From Carnegiea gigantea (Eukaryota; Streptophyta; Magnoliopsida; Caryophyllales; Cactaceae), in assembly GCA_029747015.1 (NCBI GenBank), contig JAKOGI010000422.1, positions 18,501 through 82,500 of the forward strand: a stretch of DNA of 64,000 bases, given 5' to 3'. The notes beneath the pieces were generated by a model. It did no database searches and was not told the DNA's origin. It worked only from the letters and a program-made list of their open reading frames with translations. Position 1 is the stretch's first letter; every line of letters starts with the position of its first letter. Below are positions 1 to 11,324 of this stretch, piece after piece. Position numbers and translations under genes: made by a program.

Positions 1-710
1 CATGAAGCAAAAAAATTTCAAAGCTATGCAATTCATATCGATCAAACCATGGGTATCTAGATTGCCTTGGCACCACCTGCTCATTTAGCACCGATGAACA
101 GTTTGCCTAGAAGGAGGTGTTCAAATGACTTCATTTCTCATTTGATGGTGAGCTCACCCTGGGCGTGTCCTCCCTCCTCTGCCATAGTCACTTCAGTAAA
201 TTATGGGTAAGATCACTCCCTCCCTCCGCCATTTTGTTGATTTATTTCTGTAATGTACAGTTACTTCTCTTTAATTGTTAGGGCTAGCCCATCGAAAGCG
301 TGCCCACCAACTGTTCGATTAAATGCCAGAGTGAAATTTCCTAAGTTAAAGTTTAATGAGAGGAAGAGAGGGAGACAATAACATGTTCCCGCCAAAAATT
401 TCTTCCAATTTACAATTCTACTCTACTGCTTATATATGTGTGGTATGTGATTGAATTTTGGCTTAGACAAAATCTGGTGATATATGACTAATAACAAGTC
501 ATAAGGAGTTACATGAACTCATTCAACTGTTAATTTATTTTCCTGCCGTGAACAAGCCAACGAAGGTAAACTCCAATCCTCTTTTTTTCTTTTCTTTTCT
601 TCGGGTTTTTGGTTCTGCTTTAGATCATTATGGTGAAATACTTTAAAGTGTCAGATTCAAAATTTAGTTTATATTTGAAATTGCGGATTTTATTCTTTGT
701 TAGGTAAAAC
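1..710. other. Non-coding sequence upstream of the FAR1-like gene
   Basis: No reading frame resembling a gene was found. The stretch is AT-rich with pyrimidine tracts (about 580-605) and ends in TTCTTTGTTAG just before the ATG at 711. That end could be a 3' splice site of a 5'-UTR intron, which is common in FAR1-type genes. No TATA box or other promoter element was identified with confidence. Confidence 0.5.
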
Positions 711-3089
711 ATGTTTGATCTCAATGAGCTGCCTAACAATGAGGCAATGATGGGATTATTTGAGCAAGATATGTTGGATGTAAGTACATATATGATCGAA
801 TCAGAAGATATGTCAGCTTTAGGCTGTGGCTTAAATAATTCAAATCAAATGGAAATGCTAGAGGGCTCTAATGGAACTCATCCTCAAGTAGAACCAAATT
901 TCAAGCCATTTGTGGGTCAAACATTTCTTAGCGAAGAAGAAGTTTTAGTTTTCTATCAGAATTTTGCTCGCTTACATGGTTTTAGTGTTCGGAAAGATCG
1001 TATTGATAAGAAAGATGGCAAAATTGTAAGACGTGACTTCTTTTGTCATCGTGGTGGAACTCAACCATTCAAAGAGATTAATCCAACAAAGGGGCAAAGA
1101 AATCGAGTATCTTATAAGTCTAATTGTAATGCCCATATGTGCATTAAATTGCGAAGGTTTAATGAGATCTTTCCCGAACAGTGGCACGTTACCACTTTTG
1201 TTGCGGAGCACAACCATTCTTTGTTATCCCCATCTCAAACGCGCTTTCTTCCAGTGAATCGAATAATTAGCAAGGATGATGAAGCAAAAATTTTTTTGTT
1301 GAAAGATGCAGGCCTCACAGTTAGACAGATTATTCGTGTACTTGAGTTGGAGAAAAATGTTGTTCATGGGGAACTTCCTTTCCTTGAAAAAGACATTCGT
1401 AATCTTTTCACGAAAGTCAGGAAGCAACTTGCTGGAAATGATGTTGTAAACCTTTTGGATTATTTCAAGTCATGTAAGCAAGAAGATCCTAAGTTTCAAT
1501 ACATACTAAAAGTTGATAGTGAAAGGAAGCTTGAGCATGTGTTTTGGTCCCCTGGTGCTTGTGTTGAATGGTATGAAAAATATGGAGATGTAGTAGTATT
1601 TGACACTACTTACAATGTTAACATGTACGACATGCCTTGTGGAGTGTTCGTCGGCATTAACAATCATGGAAAGACGGTATTATTCGGTTTTGCTCTTCTC
1701 CGAAATGAGACTACTGCCACTTTTAAGTGGCTCATGAAGGTACTTTATAAACCTTTTTTTCCCTCAATTGTCCTACTGTGAAATATTGATAGATTTCATA
1801 AGTCAAATTTTTTTTTTTTTCCCTCTTTTTCAAACTTTGGTGACTGTTATGAAGCAATCACCCAAGACTATCATAACTGATCAGGATCCTTGGGTGACAG
1901 AGGCAATTGCTACTGAGTTGCAGTTTACAAAGCATGCTTTCTGCATATGGCATATCACACCAAAGTTTAGTGGGTGGTTCACATCTATTCTTCGTAATCG
2001 GTATCCCGACTGGTGTAGTGAATTCTACAAGCTTTATAAGTTGGAAACTATTGAGGAATTTGAAAGCCAATGGGATGTCACAGTTGCCAAGTTTGATCTA
2101 CAAGATGACAAACATGTGAAAGGCTTATATCTGATCAAAAAATTCTGGGTGCCTGCCTATCTCCGGAATTACTTCTTTGGAGGAATGACCACCACAGGAA
2201 GATCGGAGTACATAAATGGCTTTATCAAAAGATTCATTTCCTCTAATACAACTTTAAAAGATCTTGTCAAACAAGTTAGTCATCAACTTTTTATGTTTTT
2301 CCTATTTATGCTTCATTTTTCTCTTTCTCCTCTTTATTTCGCCCCTTTTAACTAAAAAATTTCAAATTCTTTTCATGTGTAGATTGATGTTGCTGTCCAA
2401 GAAATTAAACAGAGAAATTTGCATGATGATATGTTGGCCATCCAAAAGATTAATGTTCTTAAAGTCAAGTCCCCATTAGAAAACAAGCTTCTCAGGTTCT
2501 TACTCCATTCGCTTTTGAAAAGTTCAGAGAGGAGTCTTCTAGATCAATTTAGTACTTGATACTCTATGTGAGTGGTAACAACTTTATTTTAAGATATTAT
2601 GAAGGATCACATAATAGGAATCACCAAGTGTTCTGGGATGGAAATATAATTATGTGTAGTTGTAAGAAATTTGAATTTTTCGAAATACTTTGCCGTCATA
2701 TACTGCGGATATTTCTTCAGAAGGATTCTCATAAGATTCCATCTGCTTATTTGCCTTCTCGCTGGTGTCTTCAACAATATAGCCATGAGCTAGATGTGTT
2801 GGAGGGGAAAATTTTGATAGATAATGATCCACTGATGGCTGGTAATGATATTTTGTGTACTCCAAAATCTACAACGAAAGGGCGTCCTAGGAAGAAGCGA
2901 ATGAAAGGAGGAAAAGAGTCTGCAAAGCATTCAAGACACTGTTCAAAATGCAAAAAACCCGGGCATTATGCGAATTGTTGCCCCCAGGACAAGGAAAATG
3001 CTATTGTTCTTGACGATGCACCAAACAAGAAGAAGAAAGCAGTAGCAAATGACTTGGATTTGAATCCTATATTTTGTGTGAAATACTAG
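711..3089 (+). pseudogene. FAR1/FHY3-related (FRS) transposase-derived protein, decaying copy
   Basis: Members of this plant family derive from a MULE transposase and act as nuclear DNA-binding regulators. Exon 1 (711-1739) has the FAR1 zinc-binding domain (residues about 65-170; FFC, SNC and EHNH give the Cys/His set) and the start of the transposase-like domain (DTTY near residue 305). Exon 2 (1834-2274) continues the transposase core (ITDQDPW). Exon 3 (2383-3089) has the SWIM finger (CSCKKFEF..LCRH) and a CCHC knuckle (CSKCKKPGHYANCC) near the end. Both introns are phase 0. Three lesions are visible. The expected acceptor of intron 1 reads CAA, not CAG, at 1831-1833. A one-base loss near 2486 shifts the frame. 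An in-frame TAG lies at 2550-2552. The domain order is otherwise complete, so this looks like a recently damaged gene. A functional truncated protein from exon 1 is possible but unlikely. Confidence 0.85.
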
Positions 3090-4435
3090 CTATGTCTGTC
3101 TTTGCTAGTTGTGTCAACTTATGTTATCAGTTGGCAAGTCTATAATTACTGCAATATTGCATTTGTGCAGATTGTGGAACTCTCATTCTTTGCTATGTTT
3201 TTCTCCTTTTGGGCCCGTTCTTTTGGTTTTGTATCATGGTTCTTTTCTTTTGGTTTTTCCTTGGAGCCAATATCATGTTTCGCCTTAGTTTTTAATATTT
3301 CACTTGATTGAAATATGACATGCAAGTATTATGTGTATTAAGGAATCTTGAATATTTATTTCATGATCTGTGGAGATTATGTAGATTCAAGCAAGTCAAT
3401 ATATATTCCGTCTTACAAGAGATTGGACAATGGGAGTCTAATGTTAGAAAAAAAAAAGGAAAGAATAAATGGGTAAATAAATAGGGTGGATAAAGGGCAA
3501 AGAAATTAAATAAGGATATTTTAGGGATAATATAAATATGAATGTGAAAAGCATTAATAAGGTAGGTGATAATAAATAAGATTCACCTAGAAACCTTCAT
3601 TTAATCATGTTTATCCATCACCCCGGGGCGATGTTTAGCACGGTTGTTAAATTAAATGTGGGCATCATCTGCACCAAAATAAAAACAAAATAACAATAAT
3701 TAAATGTGGGCATCATAATTGGTGTTTTAAGTAATTTGGATGCTTGGTGTGCAAAAATTATGGAGCATTCATTACTCTGATTTGAACTCTATGTAGTTAT
3801 TGGAATGCAGCTTTCCACAAGTCAAGTAATTACTTTTGATGAAAAAGGACATGTAATGAAGTTCAATTTATTCTAACATATATATATTTTTTTCTTTGAT
3901 CCTCAATTTCACTAGAATCGAGTTATTATTGACCCAATAAAAGATAGAGCTCCCCAATTATAAATTTTCTGTATTTACAAGTTTCGAATCCGACACTTTA
4001 CTTAAGGGGAACAGATGCCAAACTACTTGAACCAACCTGTGTTGATATTCTAACATATATATGATATGTTCCTTTTGTTGAAAAATTGAGATTTCTCAAC
4101 TCTTCCGTAATTTTCTTCCAAAAAATTTCATTATTTTCCAATCCTTTGAATCCTTTTCGTTCTTTCCCATGCATCCTTTGACAAAAACTCATTAGTCATT
4201 ATTAACTCTGGCGGCTGCTATCACTTTCACTGAGTATCTTCTTACATGAAGCAAAGTTGTTACCTTGGATGAAATATGCATGTAGCATTTGTGCATATAG
4301 CACCCACAAATAAAAGCATGTCTAATGTATGACATTTTTGAACGATCCTTAAAAAAACATAGATACAATTCATTAAACCATTTCATTTTTGTACAAGTTA
4401 TATATCAAAGGGTCACATTGACAACCTTATTGCAG
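3090..4435. other. Intergenic, no gene recognised
   Basis: AT-rich sequence with many stop codons in all frames. I looked here for the missing first half of the B3 domain encoded downstream and did not find it. Around 3450-3640 there is an A/T-rich purine block followed by CACCCCGGGGCG. It resembles no family I recognise. Confidence 0.5.
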
Positions 4436-5710
4436 TATATTCCTAAGGTGTTTGCAATGGAGAATAAACTGGATAAAAGGTGGTGTGGAATGGAGTTAAT
4501 GGATGAGGAAGGGAAAACTTGGTCACTGCTACTAAGACACAAGAAAGACACAGGTAAAGGCGCTCAATTTTATATTGGCGGTTGGCGTTCTTTTCATAAA
4601 GCTTATGACCTTAAGACTGGTGATCATATCGGTTTCGAGCTTATCCACTCTGGTAAAAGGCCACTAATGAAATTCCGTAGTAACTTTAAAGGTTCTATCT
4701 TTTGTACATTTACTTTCATAAATTAACTTTTTATAATTATTAGAAGTATAGTCATGACATCTAATTTTGTTTTTCAAATGCAGTACTTTTTCCTTTTTTA
4801 GTTCATTCAACCACCAATATTTTATTATTTATATATGTTATTATTGCATGTTAGTTCGTTTATGAATTGTGTACATCTTGAAAGGGTTTCAAGAGGTGAG
4901 AGGCAAGGATTGCTTAGAACAAAGGGTGTCTTTTAAACCATGTGGATTTCCTCACTGCTCTATGGTTGTCAAACCCTACTGGAAGACAAAAGGAGTGGTA
5001 AGGTTATCCTCTCTCTCTTTCTTTACAAGAGTGTCAAAATAAATGAACTGTAAGAACTGGATCGTCGTACCTTAAAAACAAAGTTTTAAGAATTGATGTA
5101 AATTATGAATTAATAAGGTCCTACAAGAGTCTGACAAAGAAAATTAAGGTGCTCTAACATAAACCATCCACTAGACATGTAAAACCATCCTACAAGCATG
5201 TACTCGTACTCATCTGTTTGAATTCAGATACTTCTCCACACATATGAACAATCTTATCATCTATCTTCAGAGGCAAATGATTTCGTAATGTTCGGTCCTT
5301 TGATTTCATACTTTTTCAGTCCGAATTTCTACCATTATTTTTACACAGTTGATTTCACATATATTTGTAGCACTGATTTATGTTAATTTGCCTATTATCT
5401 ATAGATCAAAATATGGGATGCATTTAGCTAGGTTGGCTTAATTGGTTGCCGGTTGCAGTTTTTTCCAAGCGCACTTGCAAGAGAGAATGGTCTGATCAAT
5501 AGAAGGTGTGAAGTGGAAACAATGGATGAGAAAGGGCGAAAACGGTCATTGCCACTGAGGGGCCAGCGTGGCAATAGAGCGCACATTGCAAGCTTCCGCA
5601 CGTTCTATGAAGCTAATGGTCTCGAGCCGGGTGATCGCGTCACTTTTGTGCTTGTGAACTCTGCAGAAGACATTGTTATGAAGTTCTACACTACTGAAAG
5701 TAATGTATAG
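4436..5710 (+). CDS. REM-like B3 DNA-binding protein, 3' exons only
   Basis: B3 proteins are plant nuclear transcription factors that contact DNA through a seven-stranded barrel. Three exons can be joined. Exon A (4436-4691) holds the later half of one B3 domain (IPKVFAMENKL, WSLLLRH, GGWRSFHKAYDLKTGDHIGF). Exon B (4885-4997) holds a linker and the start of a second B3 domain (FPHCSMVVKPYWKTKGV). Exon C (5459-5710) holds the rest (FFPSALARENG, FRTFYEANGLEPGDRVTF) and a TAG stop. Acceptors TGCAG precede exons A and C, and the A/B and B/C junctions keep frame (phase 1 and phase 0). The intron inside each B3 domain falls at the same place, just before the xPxxFA strand, as expected of tandemly duplicated REM domains. 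The first half of domain 1 and any start codon are missing, so this is a 5'-truncated gene or one whose first exons I failed to see. Confidence 0.65.
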
Positions 5711-5842
5711 ATTAGATAATCTAGTTTGTATAGGAAGAGGCTAATGACTTTTGGTGCAATGAAAGACTGGCTTGTTAGTACTTTATATATGTCATATGTT
5801 GAAGACTATACTTTGTATTCAGTTATCCTGAAATTTTAGTCA

Positions 5843-6175
5843 TTAAGAGCATGTGTAACGGTGATTCATAATTTTGGATCATAAGTGGGGCCCTACATCT
5901 CTCGCATCATCTCACAAGTCAACATTTTCTCTCTTTTCTACATCCTATGGATTACCAAATAAAATAATATTTTATAGACCCCACTACTACCATATTATTG
6001 AAGACTTTTAAAGGCTTAGTTGGGAAAAAAAAAAAGAGAGAGAGAAAATGTGTGGGGGCGGATCACGACCGTGAGCTGGACTGTGGGGTGAGCGAAGCGG
6101 ATCACTGATGTATGGTGTTGCTTGGACTGTGAGCCAAAATTTTGGCTTGCGAGCCTTGCATTGCAGGTGCTCTAA
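5843..6175. mobile_element. MITE-like element with TAAGAGCA ends
   Basis: The block begins TTAAGAGCATGTGTAACG and ends GCATTGCAGGTGCTCTAA. The ends are an imperfect inverted repeat (TAAGAGCA versus TAGAGCA) bordered by TTA/TAA, as in common plant MITEs with 3-bp target duplications. It has no coding capacity and contains GGATCATAAG/GGATCAC inner repeats. The family assignment (PIF/Harbinger-like) is an inference. Confidence 0.5.
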
Positions 6176-6270
6176 TATTTTTACCTATACTTTTCTGGAA
6201 TTAATATTCTACTACTTTGAAATATATTGACTTTAATTTTAGGTAACCTCCAAGTTTTTTATATGCCCCC

Positions 6271-6718
6271 TGATTCGGAAAAACTTAGGGCCCAAAGTGA
6301 GCCCACAAATCTACTCGTGGACCTAAGCCACTATGACCGTCCCTGACCACTCCTAGACTTTGAGGGCCATTATTAGGCCTATCTCGGGAAACCGCCCCGC
6401 AGTTCGTTAGGGAATCTACCTTGAAAAAGGGGGAGAATTCTGAGGTATCATTCATCATGCACAATCACAACCAAGAAGGACTCATCATAATCCCTGACAA
6501 GACCTACTCCTCATCTGTATTGTCTTTCCTGTACTGTCTCTTCTTGGGACAATGACTTGACCGTCGAAGAGGCGTTCTCCGAATCCCAATCCGGGGCTGC
6601 CCTTTTTGCAGGTTCAAAACTCGTGGAGTAGATCGCCTAACGTCCATCCCCCTTTCGCCATCACGTAAACTCGCTCTCATCCCACGTCATCCTTGGAGAA
6701 AACAGAAGTCCCAAAACA
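6271..6718 (+). repeat. 5' LTR of the Tat-type element
   Basis: It runs from TGATTCGGAAAA to CCCAAAACA and matches the copy at 23516-24023 almost throughout. The stretch of the right LTR that contains TATAAATACC has been replaced here by a shorter, different sequence near 6389-6422, so this LTR appears to have lost its TATA box. Confidence 0.85.
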
Positions 6719-6722
6719 AATT

Positions 6723-6740
6723 TGGCGCCGTCTGTGGGGA
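6723..6740 (+). other. Primer-binding site (tRNA-type PBS)
   Basis: TGGCGCCGTCTGTGGGGA begins five bases after the 5' LTR. It is the usual form of minus-strand primer site in plant Ty3/gypsy elements, starting with the TGG complement of a tRNA CCA end. Confidence 0.8.
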
Positions 6741-6805
6741 GAGAGTAGTGAATGATGGTTGTAAGTGACGCCACATGAGCACATCCCAGGAGGGACAAGG
6801 CCTCA

Positions 6806-8540
6806 ATGATTGACACCCTGGCGGCCCTCGAAGTGCAAGATGCTCAGGAGAGCTCTCGGGCAAATCCTCGCTTGGCCAGGCAATGCTCGCCCGAGCTGGA
6901 AGCCTACGTTACAATGTACACGCTGAAAAATTTTATGACCGCTATGACCGACACCATCCTTCAATAAGTGATGGAACAAGTAAAAAAGACCATGGAAGCC
7001 GTAAACTCCATGAGGCCACTGCCTACATTCGACTATGTACCTATAGAGGAGTGTGAGTCGTCCCATAGGCATGCCCCCGCTGAGTCGTTGCTCCGAAGCG
7101 ACGAAGTTAGAGAGATTGCCCGACTGGAGAGGAACGGATGGTCCCGCGAAAGGAACCATGACCGCTCAATGGGAGTAGATGCCCGACAGGCCTGCCAGGC
7201 GGCTCGAGGTAGGCCCATGAACTCTGTGACTACGTACACACCATATGCAACTCGCTCCCGGCGCACAGCTGGGTTCGAGGAGTAAGAACAAACCCCACGG
7301 CTACGAGAAGGAGCCTCTTGGAGGAGGCACACTCTCGAGCGCTGTTTAGCTCGGGAGCGCACATGCAGTCCATCCACATGAGGTGCGAGTGATCATAGTC
7401 CTCGCTAGGCCAGGCGTTCCCAGCACAGTCCTACGAGGACCGACTTCCCTCGAAGGAGCCCATCGGTAGTTGTAGTGGGACGGCAGTTAGAGACTCCCCT
7501 CAAGGTGTCCGGGATGGCCGCTCGGATATGACCAGTTCCTTTCTCCATGCCTTTCAGTGTCGAGATAATCAATGTTCTCAGGTTCGTGAAAGTCAAGATG
7601 TATACTATGGGGTTGTACGACAGGACCACGGACGCAGTAGAGCACCTCGGGGTATATAAGGCTCAAATATAGGTCCAAGATGTGGACAACGCTGCTTCCT
7701 GCCGATATTTCTTGGCCACCTTGAAAGGGGTGGCACAATCCTGATTTAATGGCCTGACTCTGAGGAGTGTCTCCTGCTTCCAGGACTTGGCAAACCGGTT
7801 CATCAATCAACTCATCGCTAGTCGCAAGAAGAGGTGGACTAGCATTCACCTATCGAAGATTAAGCAGAGATCGCAAGAGTCCCTGGTAGAATTTGTAAAA
7901 TGGTTCCATCAGAAGGCGGTCCTAATTCTTGCCCTAGATGATGGAGTAGCATACACCTCCTTTCTGAACAGATTGAAGAATGGACAGTTCAAAATTTCCC
8001 TGGCCAAGCAGAAGGAAACTTTCTTGGCAGACGCTTTAAGGAAGGCCGCAGATTTCATCCGAGGAACTGAAATCTGTGCCGAAAACATAGACACCTCGAA
8101 GAAGGCTAAAACCCAAGGGGACAGGAATGCCGAATGAGGAGGCAGAATGCTGAGACTTGATATCTGATACTCCCGTTTCACTACAGATCCAAGGAGCATG
8201 CTCATGGAGGTGAAGAGACATCCCATGCTAAGAAAGCTGCAGCCCATGACTACGGCGCTAAAACCACATAATGCGCGGAAATATTGTGAGCTTCATGAAC
8301 AAAACGGTCATACCATTGCCGAGTGCAGGGAGCTGAAGAAGGCCTTCACGAGCTTACTGACAAGGGACAAATAGATCGCTTCTTGAAGAGAGGGCCTCGA
8401 TCCCTTCACAAGGGGTGCGACACAGCATGCACAGAATCTCGAGAGGAGTGCTCCACTGAGATATTGGCCATTATCGTCGGCGGTTATGCAGAGGGCATTA
8501 CCCGGGCTACATGGAAGGCGCAGATGCGAAGGACACAGTA
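6806..8540 (+). pseudogene. gag remnant of the Tat-type element
   Basis: A possible start is the ATG at 6806. A TAA at 6966 and later frameshifts break the frame. The segment at 7787-8137 carries the retrotransposon gag core (FINQLIASRKKRWTSIHLSK followed by QRSQESLVEFVKWFH). A zinc-knuckle-like motif YCELHEQNGHTIAEC lies at about 8281-8327, the CxxHxxxGHxxxxC form of this clade. Gag forms the particle that packages element RNA. No intact frame remains. Confidence 0.75.
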
Positions 8541-8629
8541 GGTCCTGACGGCGGAGTAGGGGAGCCGCGTTACAATCCCCACCGCATTTTGCTTCGCCAC
8601 GTGACGACCCTTTGGTGGTCGAGCTAAAA

Positions 8630-8954
8630 GTGGCAAATGCCCTCGTCCAATCGAATTTTAATTGATACCGGGAGCTCTGTTGACATTGTCACTTGGGAGT
8701 ATTTGAAAAGACTTAAGCACCTAGGAAGGGAAATTGTTCCCCTCATACATACCATTCTAGGCTTTGAAGGACAAGAGTTAGACCCTACAGGAGTGATCCG
8801 GCTGCCACTGCAGTTTGGGGACAAGTCCAAGGCACAAAATCTAGATGTTGATTTCTTAGTAGTAGACATCCCCACGGCTTTTAATAACATCCTAGGGCAG
8901 CCAATCTTACATCGGGTAAAAGTCGTCATTGCGTCGTACTTGCTTCAACTTTAG
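8630..8954 (+). pseudogene. Aspartic protease domain of the Tat-type element
   Basis: The frame at 8637-8954 shows the active-site motif LIDTGSSVDIV and the later hydrophobic-Gly motif NNILGQPIL, the two hallmarks of retroviral-type aspartic proteases that cut the gag-pol precursor. The domain is complete in sequence, but a stop at 8952 and shifts on both sides separate it from gag and RT. Confidence 0.8.
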
Positions 8955-9038
8955 TATGAAGCAGATGATAGTAGTGTTGGAAAACTTCAAGGAGATCAAC
9001 ACACAGTCCAAGAATGATACTTTGTTAGCATTCGACTG

Positions 9039-10257
9039 TTGGTGGAATGCTCGAGCGGACGCAGATTTGCTGAGCAACCGGCCTCAGGCAAAAAGCTGCG
9101 GATTACGCTTCCTCCCCCTGCTGAAACCATGGCCATCTATACCCTTACCTCGGCCGACCTTGGACGACCGTGCCCAAAACCTGCTGACAGCTTAGAGGGA
9201 ATTCCCCTTGATGAAGGACGACCCAATCGCATAGTTCAGTTGGGCCGAGAGATGGAGAACGACACCAGATGCATCTTAGTCAGCCTCCTGCGAGAGTACC
9301 AGGATATTTTCGCTTTTAGCCCCAAGGAAATGTCGGGCATCAGTCCTGCAGTAATAGAATATCGACTGAACGTGGATCCTACTCATAAGCAGGTGATCCA
9401 GAAGAAAAGGCATATAGGGCCTGAGTAGGCCGCGGGGACAACAGAGGAGGTACAAAAGTCACTGGAGGCCGGTTTCATCAGGGAATGCTAGTATACTGAA
9501 TGGATTTCGAATGTGGTATTCATCAAGAAACCCAACGGGACATCGCGAATGTGCGTCGATTTCACAGATTTGAATAAAGTGTACCCAAAGGACAGCTACC
9601 ATTTGTCGAAGATAAATAAACTGATGGACGCCACAGCAGCGAACGCCATGGTAAGCTTTATGGATGCTTTCTTGGGGTATCACCAGATTCTCTGTGCACC
9701 GAGGATTAGGAAAAAACTGCTTTTGTGATCGACTGGAGACTGCACTTCTAAAAGGTAATGCCCTTCGGGCTAAAAAATTTCGGGCTACCTACCAGCGCTT
9801 GGTAAACAAAATTTTTGAGCTCCTCCTCAGTAAAACCATGGAGGTTTATGTGGACGACATGATAGTCAAGAGTGTGCAGGATGCGAAGCATAACAGGGAT
9901 TTACGAGGTAGGTTCGAAATTCTTCGAAGATACGGTATGAAACTCAACCCTAAAAAGTGTGTCTTCAGGGCCTGGTCGAGAAAGTTCCTGCGCTTTATGA
10001 TTATTAGACAGGGAATACGAATCCTGACAAAGTCAGGGCAGTACTACATGAAGCACCCAAGGAATATCAAAGAAGTCCAGCGGTTGACTGAACACATCAC
10101 GTCCTTAGGCCATTTCATTTCAAAGTCAGCTGACAAGTGCCAGCCATTCTTTCGAGTCCTTTGGAAGCGCGCAAACTGCGCATGGGATAAAAAAGTGAAC
10201 GAAGCCTTTAAATCATTGAAGGCATACCTCGCCCACCTGCCCAAGATAGCTAACTGA
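9039..10257 (+). pseudogene. Reverse transcriptase domain of the Tat-type element
   Basis: Three overlapping frames give the RT fingers and palm: the region leading to NVDPTHKQVIQKKRH (up to 9428), then VFIKKPNGTSRMCVDFTDLN and FMDAFLGYHQI (9513-9728), then the catalytic VYVDDMIVKS (about 9844-9873) and NPKKCVF. The two Asp of YVDD are intact. Stops at 9426-9428 and 9726-9728 and a frameshift near 9690-9720 break the polyprotein. RNase H begins near 10180 (CAWDKKVNEAFKSLKAYL). Confidence 0.85.
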
Positions 10258-10433
10258 GTATAGGGAGAAACGGTCCTCCTATACCTGGCCATCCTAGAAC
10301 AGGCAGTAAGTGCAGTCAAAGTGGCAGAAAGGCCTAAAGAGCAAATTCCAATATACTATGTGAGCCACACCCTAGCAGGGGCCGAAGTGAACTACTCCCT
10401 AATTGAGAAGTTTGCTTACACCCTAGTGCTAGC

Positions 10434-11160
10434 CAAGGTTACCAAAAGCGGATCGGATCGGTCGGTTCAACCAGTCCAACCGGAAACCGAACCCTAGTCC
10501 GGTTTGGAGCAGCTAATAAACCGCTTGGCTATTGACTCAATCAAGAATCGATCAAGAACTGGTTGAACTGGGAGGTTTTCATGGTTAAACTAGCTTTCTG
10601 AATCGATTCGTTGCTCTTCATTGGGAACTTGCGGTATTTTTACTCCTCAATTCGTAAAAAAGAGGAATGTGTTGCTAGGAAGATTTGAACCCTAATCTCC
10701 TTCTTCAAATATCAATGCAAGCAACGCTTTACCAACTAAGCCATGTTGTTTTATTGACAAACAATGAAATTTATTATATTTTGTTAGTGACAAGGTTTTC
10801 ACTTTTTTAGCCACCAGCCAACATTTGTTTACTTCTTTTTGTTTTCACTTATTCTAGATTTTATTGGGACTTGTTGTTCATTTCTGCTTAATTTTCACTA
10901 AAAGAATTTGTAAACAATTTGAAAATATATCAAAAATTGTATTTTATTACAACATTAAAAATATTAAAAAATTAATTTTGTTATTTTTATTTAGACTCAC
11001 ATACACATGTGAGTTAGAATTTAGTTATCAGAAATATAAAATATCATTTTATATGAAATTCAGGCTATTCGGTTTAAGCCGAGTGAACCGGTCTGATCAA
11101 TTGGACCATTGACCCAGTCCCTCGACCAGTTCATTTACCGATCCGGTTCTAGTAACTTTG
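10434..11160. mobile_element. hAT-like MITE, 727 bp, inserted in RNase H
   Basis: An 8-bp target duplication GTGCTAGC lies at 10426-10433 and 11161-11168. The ends are imperfect inverted repeats: CAAGGTTACC...GCGGATCGG at the left, and CCGATCCGG...AGTAACTTTG at the right, whose complement starts CAAAGTTACT. An 8-bp duplication with CA-starting ends is typical of hAT elements. There is no transposase. Inside are GGTTCAACC-type repeats and a tRNA-like segment on the minus strand. Confidence 0.8.
10682..10743 (-). other. tRNA-like pol III box A/box B pair inside the MITE
   Basis: Read on the minus strand, TGGCTTAGTTGG (10743-10732) matches the tRNA A box, and GGTTCAAATC (10691-10682) matches the B box. 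They are about 40 bases apart, the spacing of a tRNA gene or tRNA-derived SINE. I could not fold a convincing acceptor stem, so this is more likely tRNA-derived than a working tRNA. Confidence 0.45.
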
Positions 11161-11324
11161 GTGCTAGCCAGTCGAAAACTTTACCTCTACTTTGAGGCCC
11201 ACAAACTTACCGTCCTCACCAACCAGCTGTTGAAGAATGTTTACAAAGGCTAGATGTGTCGGGGAGACTCTTAAAATGGGCGGTGGAGCTATCCCAATAA
11301 GATCTCACCTTCAAGGAGCTGCAG

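Larger units (their letters stand above)
10258..11300 (+). pseudogene. First RNase H domain, split by a MITE
   Basis: Before the MITE one reads LLYLAILEQAVSAV, IPIYYVSHTLAGAEVNYSLI and FAYTLVLA. After it one reads SRKLYLYFEAHKLTVLTNQ. Removing 10434-11168 joins the two parts in frame, ...ALVLA then SRKLY.... This is the ordinary gypsy RNase H that degrades the RNA strand of the hybrid. A TGA near 10255 precedes it. Confidence 0.75.

Noticed and set aside
10668..10750. tRNA gene on the minus strand
   Set aside because: A and B boxes are present but I could not form a convincing acceptor stem or anticodon arm, so it is described as tRNA-like only.
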